64,000 nucleotides of DNA from Moringa oleifera. Taxonomy: Eukaryota > Streptophyta > Magnoliopsida > Brassicales > Moringaceae. Position 1 is the stretch's first letter. Each line of letters starts with the position of its first letter. The translations under genes and the position numbers were made by a program. Under the pieces are notes generated by a model. It saw nothing but the letters and a program-made list of their open reading frames with translations, did not search any database and was not told where the DNA came from. The DNA is taken from positions 1-64,000 of the forward strand of contig JAJFZO010000272.1 in assembly GCA_021397835.1 (NCBI GenBank). The letters run 5' to 3'. Of the stretch, positions 13,655 to 25,757 are shown one piece after another.

Positions 13655-15175
13655 TTTAGCAAGCTGCTTGCACCACTTTCAAATTAAACCCGCTACACGT
13701 TGACCCCCACCTGTTCACAAGGTTAGAATTTAAAAGCAACTAATAAAACATTATAATTATTTAAAAATTAATAAATATATTAAAATAATCCAATATAACA
13801 AATCATACAAAATATAAGAAATCAAAGTTGAGCTCGAACCCAATTAATGATCATTTAGTCAAAAACTACATGACTTATCCTTGAGATTACCATTCAATGT
13901 TTTTCTCTATCCTTATTATACCTATTGACTTCTTTCTTTCTTACATAGAGTAATTTGAGTTCACCATGACTGAAACTTGTAGCAAATTCGAGGGTTATGA
14001 CCACCATATAAAGGTCGTCTTCTGATGATAGCCTGGCCTTGGTTTTTCATCATCGATGGCTCTACCCCTAATTCTACTTCACCAATTTGTTTCCCAACCC
14101 ACTAACTCAAGAATCCGATTTTCACCGCTGATTATTCTTATTAGCACTACGTACGTAAAATCTCATGGAATCAAGAAACAAACTTTTGTTAGAAAAGATA
14201 GCAGAAGTCCTTCTGAGCGCATGGTATGAGACCAGGCAAAATGCAGAAGCAAAGAGCATTGACCCAGTCACTAGCAGAACCTTAGATTTATTCATCAGTT
14301 CAAAACATGGAAGTAAGCCCAAAAGTAACTCAGTAACTGAAGGTTACAATTCATTGAAAACATTAAACTTGCTGTGTCACAGTAAACATCAGAAAGGGAT
14401 GGATGTCCCGCAAAAAACTATCATGCATATTCTTTAAGGGGACTAACCGTGCGCAGTGAGCACTGGAAATGGAGACTACCTACCGTGGGCAGTGGGCAGT
14501 GGGCAGTGGGCACTGGAAATGGAGAAGAGAGGGTGGCTTGGTTGGGGAGTGCAGAGTTTTTCATTGGAAAAAGAAATGGAGCAGAGAGGGGGGTTTGGTC
14601 AGTACGAAACTGGAGTGAGCAGCAAGCTTTTTGTTTGAAAGAACACCTACCCGGCTATACCCATCCACAAATATATTACACTGTCAAATCAATCATAGGA
14701 ATCATTACAAAAAGAAATTTCAGCTGAACTGATACCATCCTTCTAGCTGCAGCTCTTCCATACTCAACATGTTTCAAAAAATCAATGGCGAAGAAATGGC
14801 CTTCCCTTTTAGGGAAAAGAAAAAAAAAAAAGAAGAGAAAGTAAGCAATTCATAAATGAATAATGATAATATATTAATTTAGAAATTTTCAAACAGATAC
14901 CTTTCATCAAATTGATTTGTAACCGAGCTAATTCTCAATGGAATTGGTGTTTTATAAAATCTTAGAGCCCAAACATTCTGTTTAGTTAAATCGTGCATAA
15001 GAGACATAATTTAAACATTTCTTAAGTTTCTGAATAGACCATAAAAGCAATTCATCCCACCTTCGAGCAATCTTCCTAAAACCATATAGCAATTAAAAAA
15101 TAAGTACAGAGGTTCCACAAAATAAATACAGAAGTTCCAACAAGTATACAGAGATCTAACAAAATAAACAAAACT
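13655..15175. other. Shared non-coding block with GTGGGCA minisatellite
   Basis: This AT-rich then mixed sequence is shared with 31630-33230 and, in part, 60160-61050. A short tandem of GTGGGCA (about four units at 14487-14511) shrinks to about two units near 60415. Plus-strand frames of 60-90 codons here are not conserved in frame between copies, so I do not call genes. Confidence 0.45.
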
Positions 15176-15717
15176 TCAGTCTGGACCCTGTGGCTTCATC
15201 CCTGAGACATTGAACTGATGAATAGTTCTCAAAACAGATTCTCTATGCCCAACTAATTGGGTCACAATGCGACTCCAATCAGTACTTTGGTCGTGCATCA
15301 CACATTCTAAGCTTGGGAGCTTCTGCAGCGATGCTTCAGGTGATTCTACTTCGTTTCAAACCGAAATATATTAGAATATCAATCAAGCGATCATTGAATT
15401 AAGAAGAAAAAAAAAAAAAACAAGCAAAGACGGGAGGAATTAACAAAGTCACCAGATGTATCAGAGCTAAGCTTGGTAAATAGAGCTTCTCCAGGCAATG
15501 CTTCAGCAGATTCTCCTTGGTTCCGAACTCAAATGTATAAGAGCATCAATCAAACAATCATTGAATTAAGAAGAAGAAAAAACAAAAGCAAAGAAAGGGA
15601 TGAAGTTATAAAGTTACCAGATGTATCAAGAGTCAGCTGGGCAGGCATCTACTACTGGAACATTATATTTTTCGGAATAAAGAATCTGCTCCAGAGGAAT
15701 CTTTATTGGTCCTAAGT
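15176..15717 (-). pseudogene. Unrecognised gene, three 3' exons, unit 1
   Basis: On the minus strand three exon-like blocks are joined by phase-1 introns. Block 1 (15717-15618) reads LGPIKIPLEQILYPEKY then VDACPADS. Block 2 (15512-15453) reads ESAEALPGEALFTKLSSDTS. Block 3 (15345-15176) reads ESPEASLQKLPSLECVMHDQ, then STDWSRIVTQLVGHRESVLR, then TIHQFNVSGMKPQGPD and a stop. Blocks 1 and 2 end in similar sequence (GATACATCTG, then GT), and blocks 2 and 3 begin alike, which suggests exon duplication. In all three copies block 1 has TCTTGA where the other repeat has TCTGA, giving an in-frame stop after ADS. Either that is the true C-terminus or all copies inherited one break. Block 1 also lacks about seven codons compared with unit 3. 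I do not recognise the family. Confidence 0.4.
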
Positions 15718-16239
15718 CTTGTAAGTAAAAGGGAATTTCCAAGACACTCTCTTAAATATTCAAAGACAAACAAAAAAACACTAAGTATTTGATAACACAC
15801 AACTAGCAGCAAAAGCACAAAGCCAAAACAAAGCCCCAATTGTTATTTCCACACAGATATTTTAATCTAGAAAAAGTAAATATCTTACGTTTATGATCGT
15901 TGTGATGCAGTGCACACAAGATTGTGAATTGCATAGAGATCAAGACAGAGGACTTTAACTAGTACGATGCCATCTCGAAGTCAAAATGTGATAAAAGAGA
16001 AACCGCTTTGTCCAGCTTGTACCAGAACAAGTTCAGCATGTACAAATGCTACCTATCTATGAACTCAACAAGCTGGTTCTGCTCAAGGAGATTTCTACTC
16101 AAATTTCTCTAATCCTTTAAAATTTCACGTTTCTAACTTTCTGCATCATTATGACCCCTACATAGACCTGCTGATTTTTTAAAAAAAAAACAGACTATAC
16201 CCACTGACTTCTTTCTTTCGCCATAGTACCACTCTATTT

Positions 16240-16660
16240 ACGCAGAGCAATTTGAGTTCATGATAACTGGGCTTACCTGCCGGGCGGATGAAGGAGAAGC
16301 AAGGAGATTGAAAGAAGAAATCAAATCGAAAAGCCAACGACATATTCGGCGAAAGACCCACAAACAGCACACAGGAAAAAGAGAAAACACAGATACGAAA
16401 GAGGCTAATGGAAGCAGGAGAAAAGGATACGCCAACGAGCGGTCAGTGAGGGCGTTTGAAACCGACCCGTAATAAGCCTCCACATGGCGCTTGCAACCCC
16501 AAGATGTGAAGAGACGAGAAGGAACGCCCCGTATATTCGTAATCTTATGAAGCAGGAGAGCATTAAATGCCACATCTCTCAATAGACGCGCGACGAGACC
16601 CTGGCCGCTGCTGGTTTTTTCAGGGAAAAAAGAAGGAAAAGCTGTGGCCAGCAAAGTTGC
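16240..16660 (-). other. Conserved 5' exon-like block (minus), unit 1
   Basis: This block is conserved in units 1, 3, 4 and 5 (also about 34310-34700, 48780-49140 and 62465-62850). On the minus strand it ends at a donor (GTAAGC near 16277) and could be the first exon, or 5' UTR, of the minus-strand gene downstream. Several overlapping frames are open. The one reading RGVPSRLFTSWGCKRHVEAY is conserved but lacks a shared start. A short ATG frame (MWRLIAGRFQTPSL-like in the other copies) looks like a basic, possibly organelle-targeting N-terminus, but it stops after about 26 codons. I treat this as an exon of uncertain coding status. Confidence 0.4.
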
Positions 16661-16680
16661 AGATTCATTGGCAAAGTGTC

Positions 16681-17740
16681 CTTTTCATTTGAAACCAAGT
16701 TAAACCAATCTTGATTTTTCATTTTTGGCATTGGGATTGACATCACCCTGTTTTCTAAAATGATAGGTGGCCTCCTTTAGTTTTCTTTCTTCTTTTTTTC
16801 TTTTTTCTCCTCCTTTCACTTTTCCTCTCTGTAGTCAACTTCGAATATTCCTGAAGAAATACTAATCAAAGATCCATTTCTATTAGAAGACTGCTAGTTA
16901 CTAAGTTTGATGTTGTGATCTAATTTTTCATGTTGCTGTTGATGTATACTCTCTGAATGCAGTTATTTTCCTGCTTTGAAATCACAGCCTTTGTTCTTTT
17001 TCTCTGATTAGATAACTGTTATGTCAGTCTACCTATGTTTTTCTTTCCTAGCATGAAGCAAAAATTTGTATGGTTAGTCACTGAGCTTTTTAGGTTGGAT
17101 TGTTTAGGCCTTGATGATTGTACTAATGTTTTTACATTTTGGAAATATTGGATTTATGTATCTGTGACTCGTACCTCTAGAATTCTTCTAGTCTAATGGT
17201 GCCAGAATTATGTTAACCAATATATTTACTGTCTACTGAATTCTCATAGCAGAAATCACAGGGAGCAGATACATATGCTGCACAATGTGAAGAACGCCTT
17301 AAATGGAGAGTGATTGATACACAGGAAGAGTATGAAGAAATCAGAAGTAAAGTTATGGAGGACCCATATGTTTGCAGTAAAAAATCTGGTGTCACCTGCG
17401 AGGACCCTGCTGACATGGATTATAATGCTAGTGGGACATGGGTCATCGACAAGCCTGGTATCCCCAAAACCCCAGAAGGCTTTAAGAGAAGCTTAGTGCA
17501 CAGAAGAGATTACTCAAAAATGGATGCTTACTGCATCACTCCAACCGGGAAGAAGCTGAGAACACTCAGTGAAATTGCATCATTCCTGGAAGCAAACCCA
17601 AAGAACAAAGAAATATCCATCTCGAATTTCAATTTTACAGTCCCCAAGGTAAGGGAAGACACAATGTTCCCCAGAATTTTCTGAGAAAGAGTTCTGATTA
17701 TAGCAGTAGTAAAAGATTCGGAGTAGCAAAGGATTTTTAA
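16681..17740 (+). pseudogene. MBD4-like protein, copy 2 (5'-truncated)
   Basis: Only the last part of intron 1 (from about 16690, matching 27720 onward) and exon 2 (17253-17740) are present. Exon 1 and the promoter are replaced by the end of unit 1. Exon 2 differs from the intact copies in three ways. A 12-base in-frame deletion removes the residues just before DTYA. The second zinc-binding Cys of the CW finger is Arg (EERLKW instead of EECLKW). Two extra bases after GAAGACAC shift the frame so that the protein ends RIF at 17684 rather than at the normal stop position 17740. The MBD core (WVIDKPGIPKTPEGFKRSLV) is otherwise well preserved. The copy is expected to be non-functional. Confidence 0.85.
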
Positions 17741-18382
17741 GCTGGAACTTAAGAAACTGGCCTGCTGAAATGTGTTCCTTTTGCATGTGTTTTGTTGGAT
17801 ATGCTTGATGCAACAGGGCTTCTTAGGCTCTCTATCTCTCCCTCTCAAATCTTTGTGGACTGGGTAAAAACTGTGTTTGTTAAAAACTGACCTCATGAAT
17901 GTCTTGTTGATAGGACAGCTGGAGAAACTGCCATATGAGTCCAATAGAAAATCGATCTTTGGACATTTATCTGAATTTGGCTTTTTATAGTAGTAGATAT
18001 AAAATTTTGAATTGTTTTTTTACCATTGAAGATCCTCACATTTTCTTTCTCAATGCCAATGACGACACTTGGTAATCAGGTATATGCATTGCCAAAGAAG
18101 CATATATTTCTCCATTTGCCTATGAAGTTAAACTTGCAACGACCTGAAACCGATTTTTATCCTTGAGCAGGATGCTAGCCATGCAGTCAACGTTTCAATT
18201 TCTTCAACATGATAACCCTCAGATTCTTGTTCAACAATGAGATGCAACCCTGGAGTGCCTTGTTAATCTTGTATTAGCCATGGTATAACTGTGTTAATCT
18301 GCTTTGAGTTCAGCCAGAACGCTCAAATTATTTCTACTGTACCTTGGTCTGAACCTAGTCAGGTTTGGTGTACTCAAGCAGC
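17741..18382 (+). other. 3' region of MBD copy 2
   Basis: This is collinear with the regions after the other MBD copies and includes an interrupted CT run near 17828. Similarity to the unit stops at about 18382, after the sequence TACTCAAGCAGCAT. That marks the edge of a non-unit insertion reaching to about 24775. Confidence 0.6.
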
Positions 18383-19102
18383 ATATGTTTGTGACCTGTT
18401 AATTTTCACCAGTGTTTAGTAAAGGACCTCAACTCCAAGCTCATATTCAGCTCCTGCAGCATATATAACCTTCGAGAAGGCTATCAGTTGGTATTTGGGG
18501 GAAATTTTTTTTTTGTTTATAGCCTCCGGGCAAGGGGTTGTTTGTAAAAATATTCACAATTATTAAAATAATCGTTTTCAGTGTTTTTTTTTTAATTTTG
18601 AATTAAAATATTTTAATGGATTTGAATATTAAAAAAATTTAAAAAAAGAAAAAACAAAAAATGACGCCTACATTTTCAGGTTCTCTCTTTTTCTTCTTTT
18701 TTTTTCACCTACCTATTTTCTTTACAGTAAGCTCGAAACTTTTTATTTTCTCTCAAAAATCTCGTGATTGTTTGCAAAAATCTTCAATGATTTTTTGATC
18801 AATCTTTGTAGAGTTGAAAGACAACATCCATTGTGATGTTTTTCTCAAAAAAATTGGGTGGTCTTTTTGACAAACAATAGTTGTTTATAGTGAAATACCT
18901 GTAGGAAAAAATCTCTCTTATTTTTCTTGGTGATTTCTATTTTTTTTTTCTGTCATCATGCTTGAATAGGTTCTAAATATATATGAGTTACCATGCTTGT
19001 ATAGTTCAATTTAATTCTGCAAACTCATCCTAAAAAGGTTAGAAAACGATCATATTATAAGAACTATATGATAAGTATTTATGCAGAAATCAATAGTTTT
19101 AC
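18383..19102. other. Non-unit AT-rich sequence
   Basis: I see no gene. The stretch has poly-T and poly-A runs and lies downstream of the aminotransferase pseudogene, which is on the minus strand. The missing last exon of that gene was not found here. Confidence 0.4.
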
Positions 19103-20538
19103 CTTCTGTTTTGATCGATGATGTTGCCTACAAGAGAAACACTAATAGTTATTCCTATGTAGAAGACTCCATTAGCATTGTTCAGTTCATTGACAAAAAC
19201 TGGACATTCCTCCACCTGTTCAAGATTTAGGATAGATCAACTAATGAATGATGTTCAAGCCAAATATTAGCAAAGAGGAAGCTCACTTGATAAACTATAG
19301 GCACAAGCAATTTCGATAATGCTTGTTCTAGTAACTCTTGAGAGAATTAGCCCCCTTTTAGCAGGAGTGAGGATAGTATTACCTGAAAACTTTTGAACCC
19401 AAAATTTAAAATCTAATAGTCTTCTCAGATAGAAAAGCTATGGTTAATGAAGAACTTGATTTCAAGAGTACTTATCACAATGAATATGTTACAAGTAGAG
19501 ACTTTTAAGTTCTTCTTATTCTTTACGTTAAGGTATAACATGTCTAAAATTCCTCAGTTTTTGGCTCTATTGATTACTTTGAGAACTTGAAAATAAATGA
19601 CAAATACTTGTTAGAATGCAAAGAAATCTTCCTAAAAGCATGATTTCTCTACAAGTTGATGTGATTAATTAATCAGTTTCTTTGCAATTCCTTGAGAAAA
19701 TCAATCACTTATCAGCGCATAGTTGATAATGGATTTCACTCCTCCAGTTCTCTAATATAAGGAATGTGTAAATTCTTCCTCCATGTATAAGTTCAAAGGC
19801 CTGGTAGGATCTTGAATGCAGTAAGGAAAATATGTAATCATTTTCACCACATTGAAGTAATTACCAAGTAGTGAAGCAAATACTAGGAATGTGTATTCAG
19901 GTGCTAAAGATGACCTTGATATTGGGCCACTGTGGATAAGCAAAGGCCTAATGTATAGAATTCCCTAGAGGAAGAACCTTATAAATAGACAAGGAACAAG
20001 GATGAGAAATTCTAGAAAAACATATGAGATATCTTGGACCAGAGCTAGAGTTACATTACCTAATGCTTATTTGCTAAAGTAGTTTGTTTCATAGCTTTGA
20101 CAAACTGATTAATGAAAGGAGAAGGCATGCACATTGTCCCTGACCTAACATTCATTCTGATGGAAAAATGATCTAGATGGAACAAAAGAAGCCACCCATC
20201 TTTTCTCATGTATGCTTTTGCACCCTCAAACAAACCCTATATCAGTTCAAAATTCAAAGGAAAAAGATAGGTTAGCTTGGCTGCCTTTAACAGATCATGC
20301 AGAATCTTTTTAACCTTGTCTGAAATGATGAAGGTTTTGAAAGAAAAAATAACTACAACTTGCTTGGCTATAATTTAAAACTCCTACAAAAAGGCTAAAC
20401 TAAATGTTTCTGTAATAAGTAAGTTGTCCTTGTTCGAAGCATTCATCTTTAATACACTTCATAACATACATGTAATCAAGCTGGCTAGAGGCCAAACTCA
20501 AGATTATCCTAATCCAAATCAATATGTTTATCATCATT
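19103..20538 (-). pseudogene. Branched-chain amino acid aminotransferase pseudogene
   Basis: Eight degraded exon pieces lie in the correct order on the minus strand and match plant BCAT, a PLP fold-type IV enzyme of Leu/Ile/Val metabolism. Piece a (20538-20411) reads HIDLD, a stop, then DYMYVMKCIKDECFEQGQL. Piece b (about 20390-20360) reads GVLNYSQA. Piece c (20237-20060) reads GLFEGAKAYMRKDGWLLLFH and includes MCMPSPFINQFVKAMK. Piece d (about 19945-19830) reads LAPEYTFLVFASLLGNYF. Piece e (about 19752-19710) reads TGGVKSIINYA, which contains the expected PLP lysine. Piece f (about 19540-19470) reads NLKVSTCNIFIV. Piece g (about 19385-19290) reads TPAKRGLILSRVTRTSIIEI. Piece h (19215-19103) reads NANGVFYIGITISVSLVG. 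Stops and frameshifts occur throughout, and the N-terminal targeting region and last exon are missing. Some splice sites survive, which shows it came from genomic DNA and not from a processed mRNA. Confidence 0.8.
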
Positions 20539-20539
20539 A

Positions 20540-21370
20540 GAGCCATTGGCAAGAAAGAAATTAAAGAAAAATTTCAATAGGATAACATACTATCAAGCTA
20601 TAAGGGACAATATTGTAATGCACTTAATTACCTATAGGAAGATCATTCTCGTACTCTTTGTACAAAGATGCAACCTAAGATGCATAAAGATGACCTGTTC
20701 CAAGCTATAAATTATAGAAAACAGATTAGTTTTTCTTTTGATTTTGACTTTTTTTCTTAGTGGTTTCTTTATGGTTTCTTATTTCTTAATTATAAAATAA
20801 AAGTTTAGTTTAACAGTATTTCTTAACTAAAATAAAAATTAAGAAAGTGACATAGAGCTTTTCTATTAAACATTAGAAAAACTATAATGAAAAAACTAAC
20901 CTCTAAATCTTGATAATAAATTTCTCAAAGACAAACCATTTTAGGTAGGCCTCCAAGTAAATCAAATTAAACTCATCTTTCCTTCGAAGCAATTCACTTG
21001 TTAACCACTAGTAAAGAGGTGTCATATGAGTATGATGAAACAAATGAAAATTCAATACAATATGAACACGGGCTCCTGGCCCTTCCCTAGTATCTACTCA
21101 AGGCGAGGGGGCTTCGGCCCAGATTAGGACACCCAGGTCTTAAACTTTACTTCAAACCAACTATTGACATAGCCCTCTTTTTAAGGGTGACTGAGAGTGA
21201 TTGCAGCAACGAGCACAACAAGAGAGGGTGGAACTCTTCATGGTGCTTATTACTAGTATCTATTTGAATCTGTTACATTTTAATTTTATCCTCATTTCCT
21301 TCTCTTTTTGTTTTTTTTTTTTTACATGTGATGCGTGCTTCAAGTTACTTAAGCTATAATGCTTTTCAGT
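20540..21370. other. Intergenic, no gene seen
   Basis: The first part is AT-rich. A GC-richer patch at about 21065-21150 (GGCGAGGGGGCTTCGGCCCA) stands out in composition and may be transposon debris. No reading frame of interest was found. Confidence 0.35.
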
Positions 21371-21379
21371 TGAGAACCA

Positions 21380-21890
21380 TTTGAAATTTGAGGATGAGAT
21401 TGCTCATACTTAACAATTGATGTTAAAGCTATCTTACTCTTTAATGGAGGCCATCAATAAGGTTGCTTTGCTTGAAGACCAAGTAAAGACCTTAAAAGCA
21501 ACGAATGATGCCCTAAAGGACAAGGTTATCACCACGATGAGGGTCCATGAGATTAGAGCCAAAGCCTCTCAAGGTGCAACATGTCAATGAGTTAAGAAGG
21601 GTGAAGCTTAACTGTTGCTCAAAGGGCATTACTGGCTATAAAGATTTCAAAGGGTGGAGATTTGATGTCAAAGAGTATTCATGTGGCATGTACAACTTAG
21701 CACGCTAGCAAATTAAGGAAGAGATCCTTAGTAAGTTCCCCAAATTGGACCTTAATTGGATGCAAGAGCCAATGGAAGATGATTTCGAGAGTGAGAGCAG
21801 TTCCCAAAAAAGTTCTTCTAACAACGACGAGGGATCAATGAATGCTGTTGGAGCTTATGTTTTAGGGAATGGTGCACGCCCCTCATGATG
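21380..21890 (+). pseudogene. Retroelement gag-like coiled-coil remnant
   Basis: Broken + strand frames read MEAINKVALLEDQVKTLKAT then NDALKDKVITTMRVHEIRAK (21444 onward), an amphipathic, coiled-coil-like segment. After frame changes a piece reads EEILSKFPKLDLNWMQEPME followed by an acidic, Ser-rich tail and a stop near 21889. This combination resembles gag-like proteins of degraded plant retroelements, but I cannot name the family. No reverse transcriptase or integrase motif was seen nearby. Confidence 0.35.
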
Positions 21891-21899
21891 TTATCGTTT

Positions 21900-23040
21900 A
21901 TAATGATAGTTATGTTTTCCTTTCTAATTTATGTTTCTATGGCTAATGTTTCTACCAGGGGTGTTGAAGCTACAAAATTAATAAAGATGTGAATCTTTTT
22001 TGTCTTTCCTTTTTCCTTATATGTTTCCTCCTTTCTCTTCTTTTTCTTTCTCTTTTTTTTTTTTTCGTTTGAGAACTTTCCTTGGCAATCTTAACCCTAC
22101 TTTAAATCCACGACCCCTTGATTATGGGATTATGATTCGGATAAATCCACTACCATCTGCCTCATTAGATCGGGGATGGAGAGTATGGGGCGCATCTTGT
22201 ATATCTCAGAGAACTAAGCGAGCATAGCGAATAACATCCCAAATAGATCTCTTGTTTATGTATTTCTTCAAGTCTATAAGTCTCTAGTTCGAGGAGGTAA
22301 GCGTTGTGTAAAGATGAAGATTCTCACTAAAGGGCTAAGGAGCTTGCGCTTCATCGGGCGATGAAATTTTCAAAGGATTAGAGTTACGTCTAAGCCTTGC
22401 TAGGAGTTATGAAAGAATTTGTTCTTCCAACCCTGAACTATTGGTGGTTTGATGAATAAAGTATGGTCCAAATGGGAGATAAAGTACTACCACCCTATCC
22501 CGCTCTAGTGTTTCCTTAGTGCATAGAAGTTTAAAAGAGAGACAACGAGAAAAAGAAGGCATGAAGGGAAATGAAAACTAGCATGAAGCTAGTAAACAGC
22601 CTACAAGATTTGGGAACTAGTTGTGTGGAGAAACCCCATACACTCGGTACACGTGATAAACGAAGGGATACGAAGGAGTATATCCTAATAAAGGCATAAC
22701 ATTTCACCACGAGAACTCAGGTCCTATAGTCCTTGATAGAATGCATAATAATCATATATATTATTATATTTTTCCATATTTTATTGGTTATAAATGATTA
22801 AATCTTGGATTTTGACTATGTTTTATATTGAGTATGGTGGATTAAGAAAATCAACTAAGCTGGACTCAAATTTATTATTTGAAGATATAAAGTTGGATTC
22901 CTAAGAGATGTGGATGAACTATAAGATGTCTTTGGATAAGGCGCTGAGACTCCCAATAACATTGAAATTTCACCGAACCAAGACTTTATCTTTTATTTAA
23001 AAAGTAGTTGTAGAATTTTATCTTTAAGAGTCCTAGTTAA
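21900..23040. other. Non-coding, probable transposon debris
   Basis: Moderate-GC sequence without a coherent frame. A 75-codon + frame at 22000-22227 begins with a poly-pyrimidine-encoded Phe/Ser run and is not credible as a gene. Confidence 0.3.
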
Positions 23041-23935
23041 AATAGGTTATTATGTTTAAGGATTATTATATAAAGGGGAGGTAGTTCCTTCAAAGGAACG
23101 TCCAGAGTTTATTTTTTACTTTCTTCTTTTCTTAAGTCTTTTTCTTTTCATGGATTGCTAAACATCTCTTCCAGTCAAAGGATAATCAAGGGTTTGATTC
23201 TTCAGAATTGTGAGATCTAACTGATTTTATTTGTTCTTTATTTCTTCATTGTTTATTTATCTTCTGTGCTTATTGAAAATATTATTTTGGTTGATTGCAA
23301 CAAAAAGAGCCTTTTGTTTAATCATCAAAATAATAAGTTACTATTTAAAACTTTAAATCCGTAATTGTTTAAGTGTTCTAATATGAGTAGTAAATAACAT
23401 AATTGATTACAAAAGAAGTTTTCAATATATGTTATGAAAATAAATAATCTAGTTTAAATAAACCTACATATGTGTTTATTGGCTAGAATTGATAGTTTTT
23501 CTAATTCTTAATGCTATTGGTAAATTAAATCCTAAGATTGTATCTAGGGTTATTTATTGATAAGAGAAATAATTAGAGATCGTATCATGGTTATCAAAGA
23601 AGTAAGGAAAAACAGGTTGTTAGGTGGTACCAACAACCATAACTAATTCAGTGAAGATTAAAAGATTTTTATCTTTGCATCAATGATCAATTCCTAAATC
23701 AAACCTGAAATTATACCTTTGACTGGATACTTTATTATATTGATTTTTCCTTTCTTGTTATTCTTATTTGATTTATTTTTAACTTCTCAAACCCCTTTTT
23801 CTTTTATTTTATTTTGCAAAAAAATAAATCTAACCAATATTTGTGGAAACGACCTTACTCATCTATACTACAAGTTTAATATTTTGAGTAGGAATTTAAT
23901 TTGTTGGTCTCGACAACCAACAGTCCTCATGTGGG
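23040..23935 (+). mobile_element. LTR-like remnant
   Basis: The stretch has a TATATAAAGGGGAGG promoter-like box near 23070, a T-rich leader, and, near its right end, TTTGTGGAAACGACCTTACT followed by a sequence ending CGACAACCAACA. A GTGG(A)-CGAC motif close to the 3' end is typical of many plant LTR-retrotransposon LTRs. I could not find a matching second LTR, a primer-binding site or a target duplication. It may be a solo or truncated LTR. Confidence 0.35.
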
Positions 23936-23939
23936 GGTA

Positions 23940-24775
23940 AAGCTCTACTGACTTCAGGATGCCAAATTTTGTCCTATAGAACCCCACACGATTCATTAAA
24001 ACTATGGACTTAACCCCATGGTAGTAAATGACCTTAGGTTGATGGATTCACTAGACCCACCAAACTCGTTACCTAATTCATTTTCAGCCTCATGAAGGGC
24101 TTTGCTGGGATCAATGGATAAGGAAAGAAAAGAGTCTTAGGCAGGGCTATACGTATCGAGTTAAAGAACATGAGGCAAGAAGCGGATGACTCATAGGAAA
24201 TGAAACGTGATGGCAACTAAGTGGGCAATGGAGACAGATGAGAAATGAGGAAGAAATAATGTATCGAAGAAGGGAGTTGTTTGCAAAGCATAGAGACGAA
24301 TGACTGAAATTTAGCCATTTACAACAATGAAGAATTAATGACTGCAATTTTTAAGTGGGATTCAAAGCGGTAGTGTCAAAGAATAGGGATGCGAAAAGAT
24401 AGGCCTTTACGCGGCATCTGTAAGGCTACCTACGCCAAACCTTTTTCAAGACTACTAAAGAAGCTGAGATGCATCATTCTCGGATAACGTCGATTAAACG
24501 GCGATCACTAAGCTATCATTTCCTTGAAATTTTGAGGTAGGTCAACAGTCTAGCTAAGAAAACTATCATCGAACTCATAGCTATTTAGCAACACTAATTA
24601 TCCTCATATACAATAAAGAAAAGAAAAGTGAAAAATTAGGGGATTATCGTCTACTATGGACTCACGATCGGAGAGGGAATGAATAAGATCAAATGCCATA
24701 GAAAAGAACGGAGTATAAAAAACCAAATGAGTTGACAATATTCTTAGAGAGAACAACAAGAGTGTATCAAAATTT
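23940..24775. other. Non-coding, no gene seen
   Basis: This is mixed-composition sequence following the LTR-like block. It ends where similarity to the unit's AT-rich spacer begins at about 24775. Confidence 0.35.
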
Positions 24776-25757
24776 CAATATAATTTAAATTGTTTGCAAA
24801 AATTGAAAGAGATCTTATGTATAAAAAAATGTAAAAATAAGATATGTAACGTACACATTCCTAATATTTTACTTTATTAAAAATAAAATTTACTTAATTT
24901 ATTTGATTAATTAAATGATTTATAAACAATTATTAACGTACAAATAATTAATATATTTTTATCAAAACTTTAATATTTTATAATTATATCCTTATAAAAC
25001 TTATATTTAAAAAATAATAATATTATTGTAACAAATAAAATTTGATGTCTTAATGGAAAAATATTGTCTCAAAAGTAAACAAACCATCAAGCCACAAAGA
25101 TTATTAAACCTAAATGCAGTAACTTTTTTGCTATGTTTCTATTTATAATTCTAAAGTTATAAATTAAAGGATGGCACAGAATTGAAGCATTAAACTTATT
25201 TTAAATGGTAGAGAGATCGTGCTAATACGGCATGACATAAGTGATTTAAAAAGAAAAAAGATATGAGATATAAAGGTCCATTAAAATTATTAAGTAACCC
25301 AGGGACCACAACTAATTACATTTACTTAAAACTATTAACTCACTATTATTATTTATTTTTATTTTATTTTTGTGAGTAAAAGTTTCACTACCCATTTAAC
25401 TTAAAAGGAAGCCAACTATTGATTTTACGGTGGACTCCTCACCGGGGCCCAGTTTTGGACTGTTATAACCATAAATTCCAATCACCTGACGCTTGCGTTT
25501 TTGAACCTCGCATCGTATGGGACCCACATTGGGATACAAATAAGCCTAATCGCATTATGCCTACCTTCCATACCCTCACAGTAACCAAAAACATCTGACT
25601 GGGTCACACATCACGAGGTCCTCGACTGGTGAGGCTATCACACCTTTCTCTTTTTGACTTCATTTCCAAACAAAACCATTGGTAGTAAAAACTGCACATA
25701 GAGGACTTTGGTCTTCCGCAGGAGAGGAGAAGAAAGAGAGAGAAGAGATAGAGGAAG
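24775..25757 (+). promoter_or_regulatory. Upstream region of MBD copy 3
   Basis: About 24775-25010 is collinear with 7740-7980 and 42130-42390. About 25540-25757 is collinear with the sequence before the other two complete MBD copies and ends in a GA-rich leader (AGAGAGAGAAGAGATAGAGG) just before the ATG at 25758. The region between appears specific to unit 3. No obvious TATA box position could be fixed. Confidence 0.4.

Noticed and set aside
14165..14437. 90-codon + frame and the overlapping minus frame
   Set aside because: Neither keeps its frame in the matching block of unit 3.
16238..16654. 138-codon minus frame as a gene
   Set aside because: The start and the second half are not conserved in units 3, 4 and 5, and a donor site lies inside. 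It is treated as an exon-like block of uncertain coding status.
22000..22227. 75-codon + frame starting with a Phe/Ser-rich run
   Set aside because: The start is a T-rich tract, and there is no similarity or context support.
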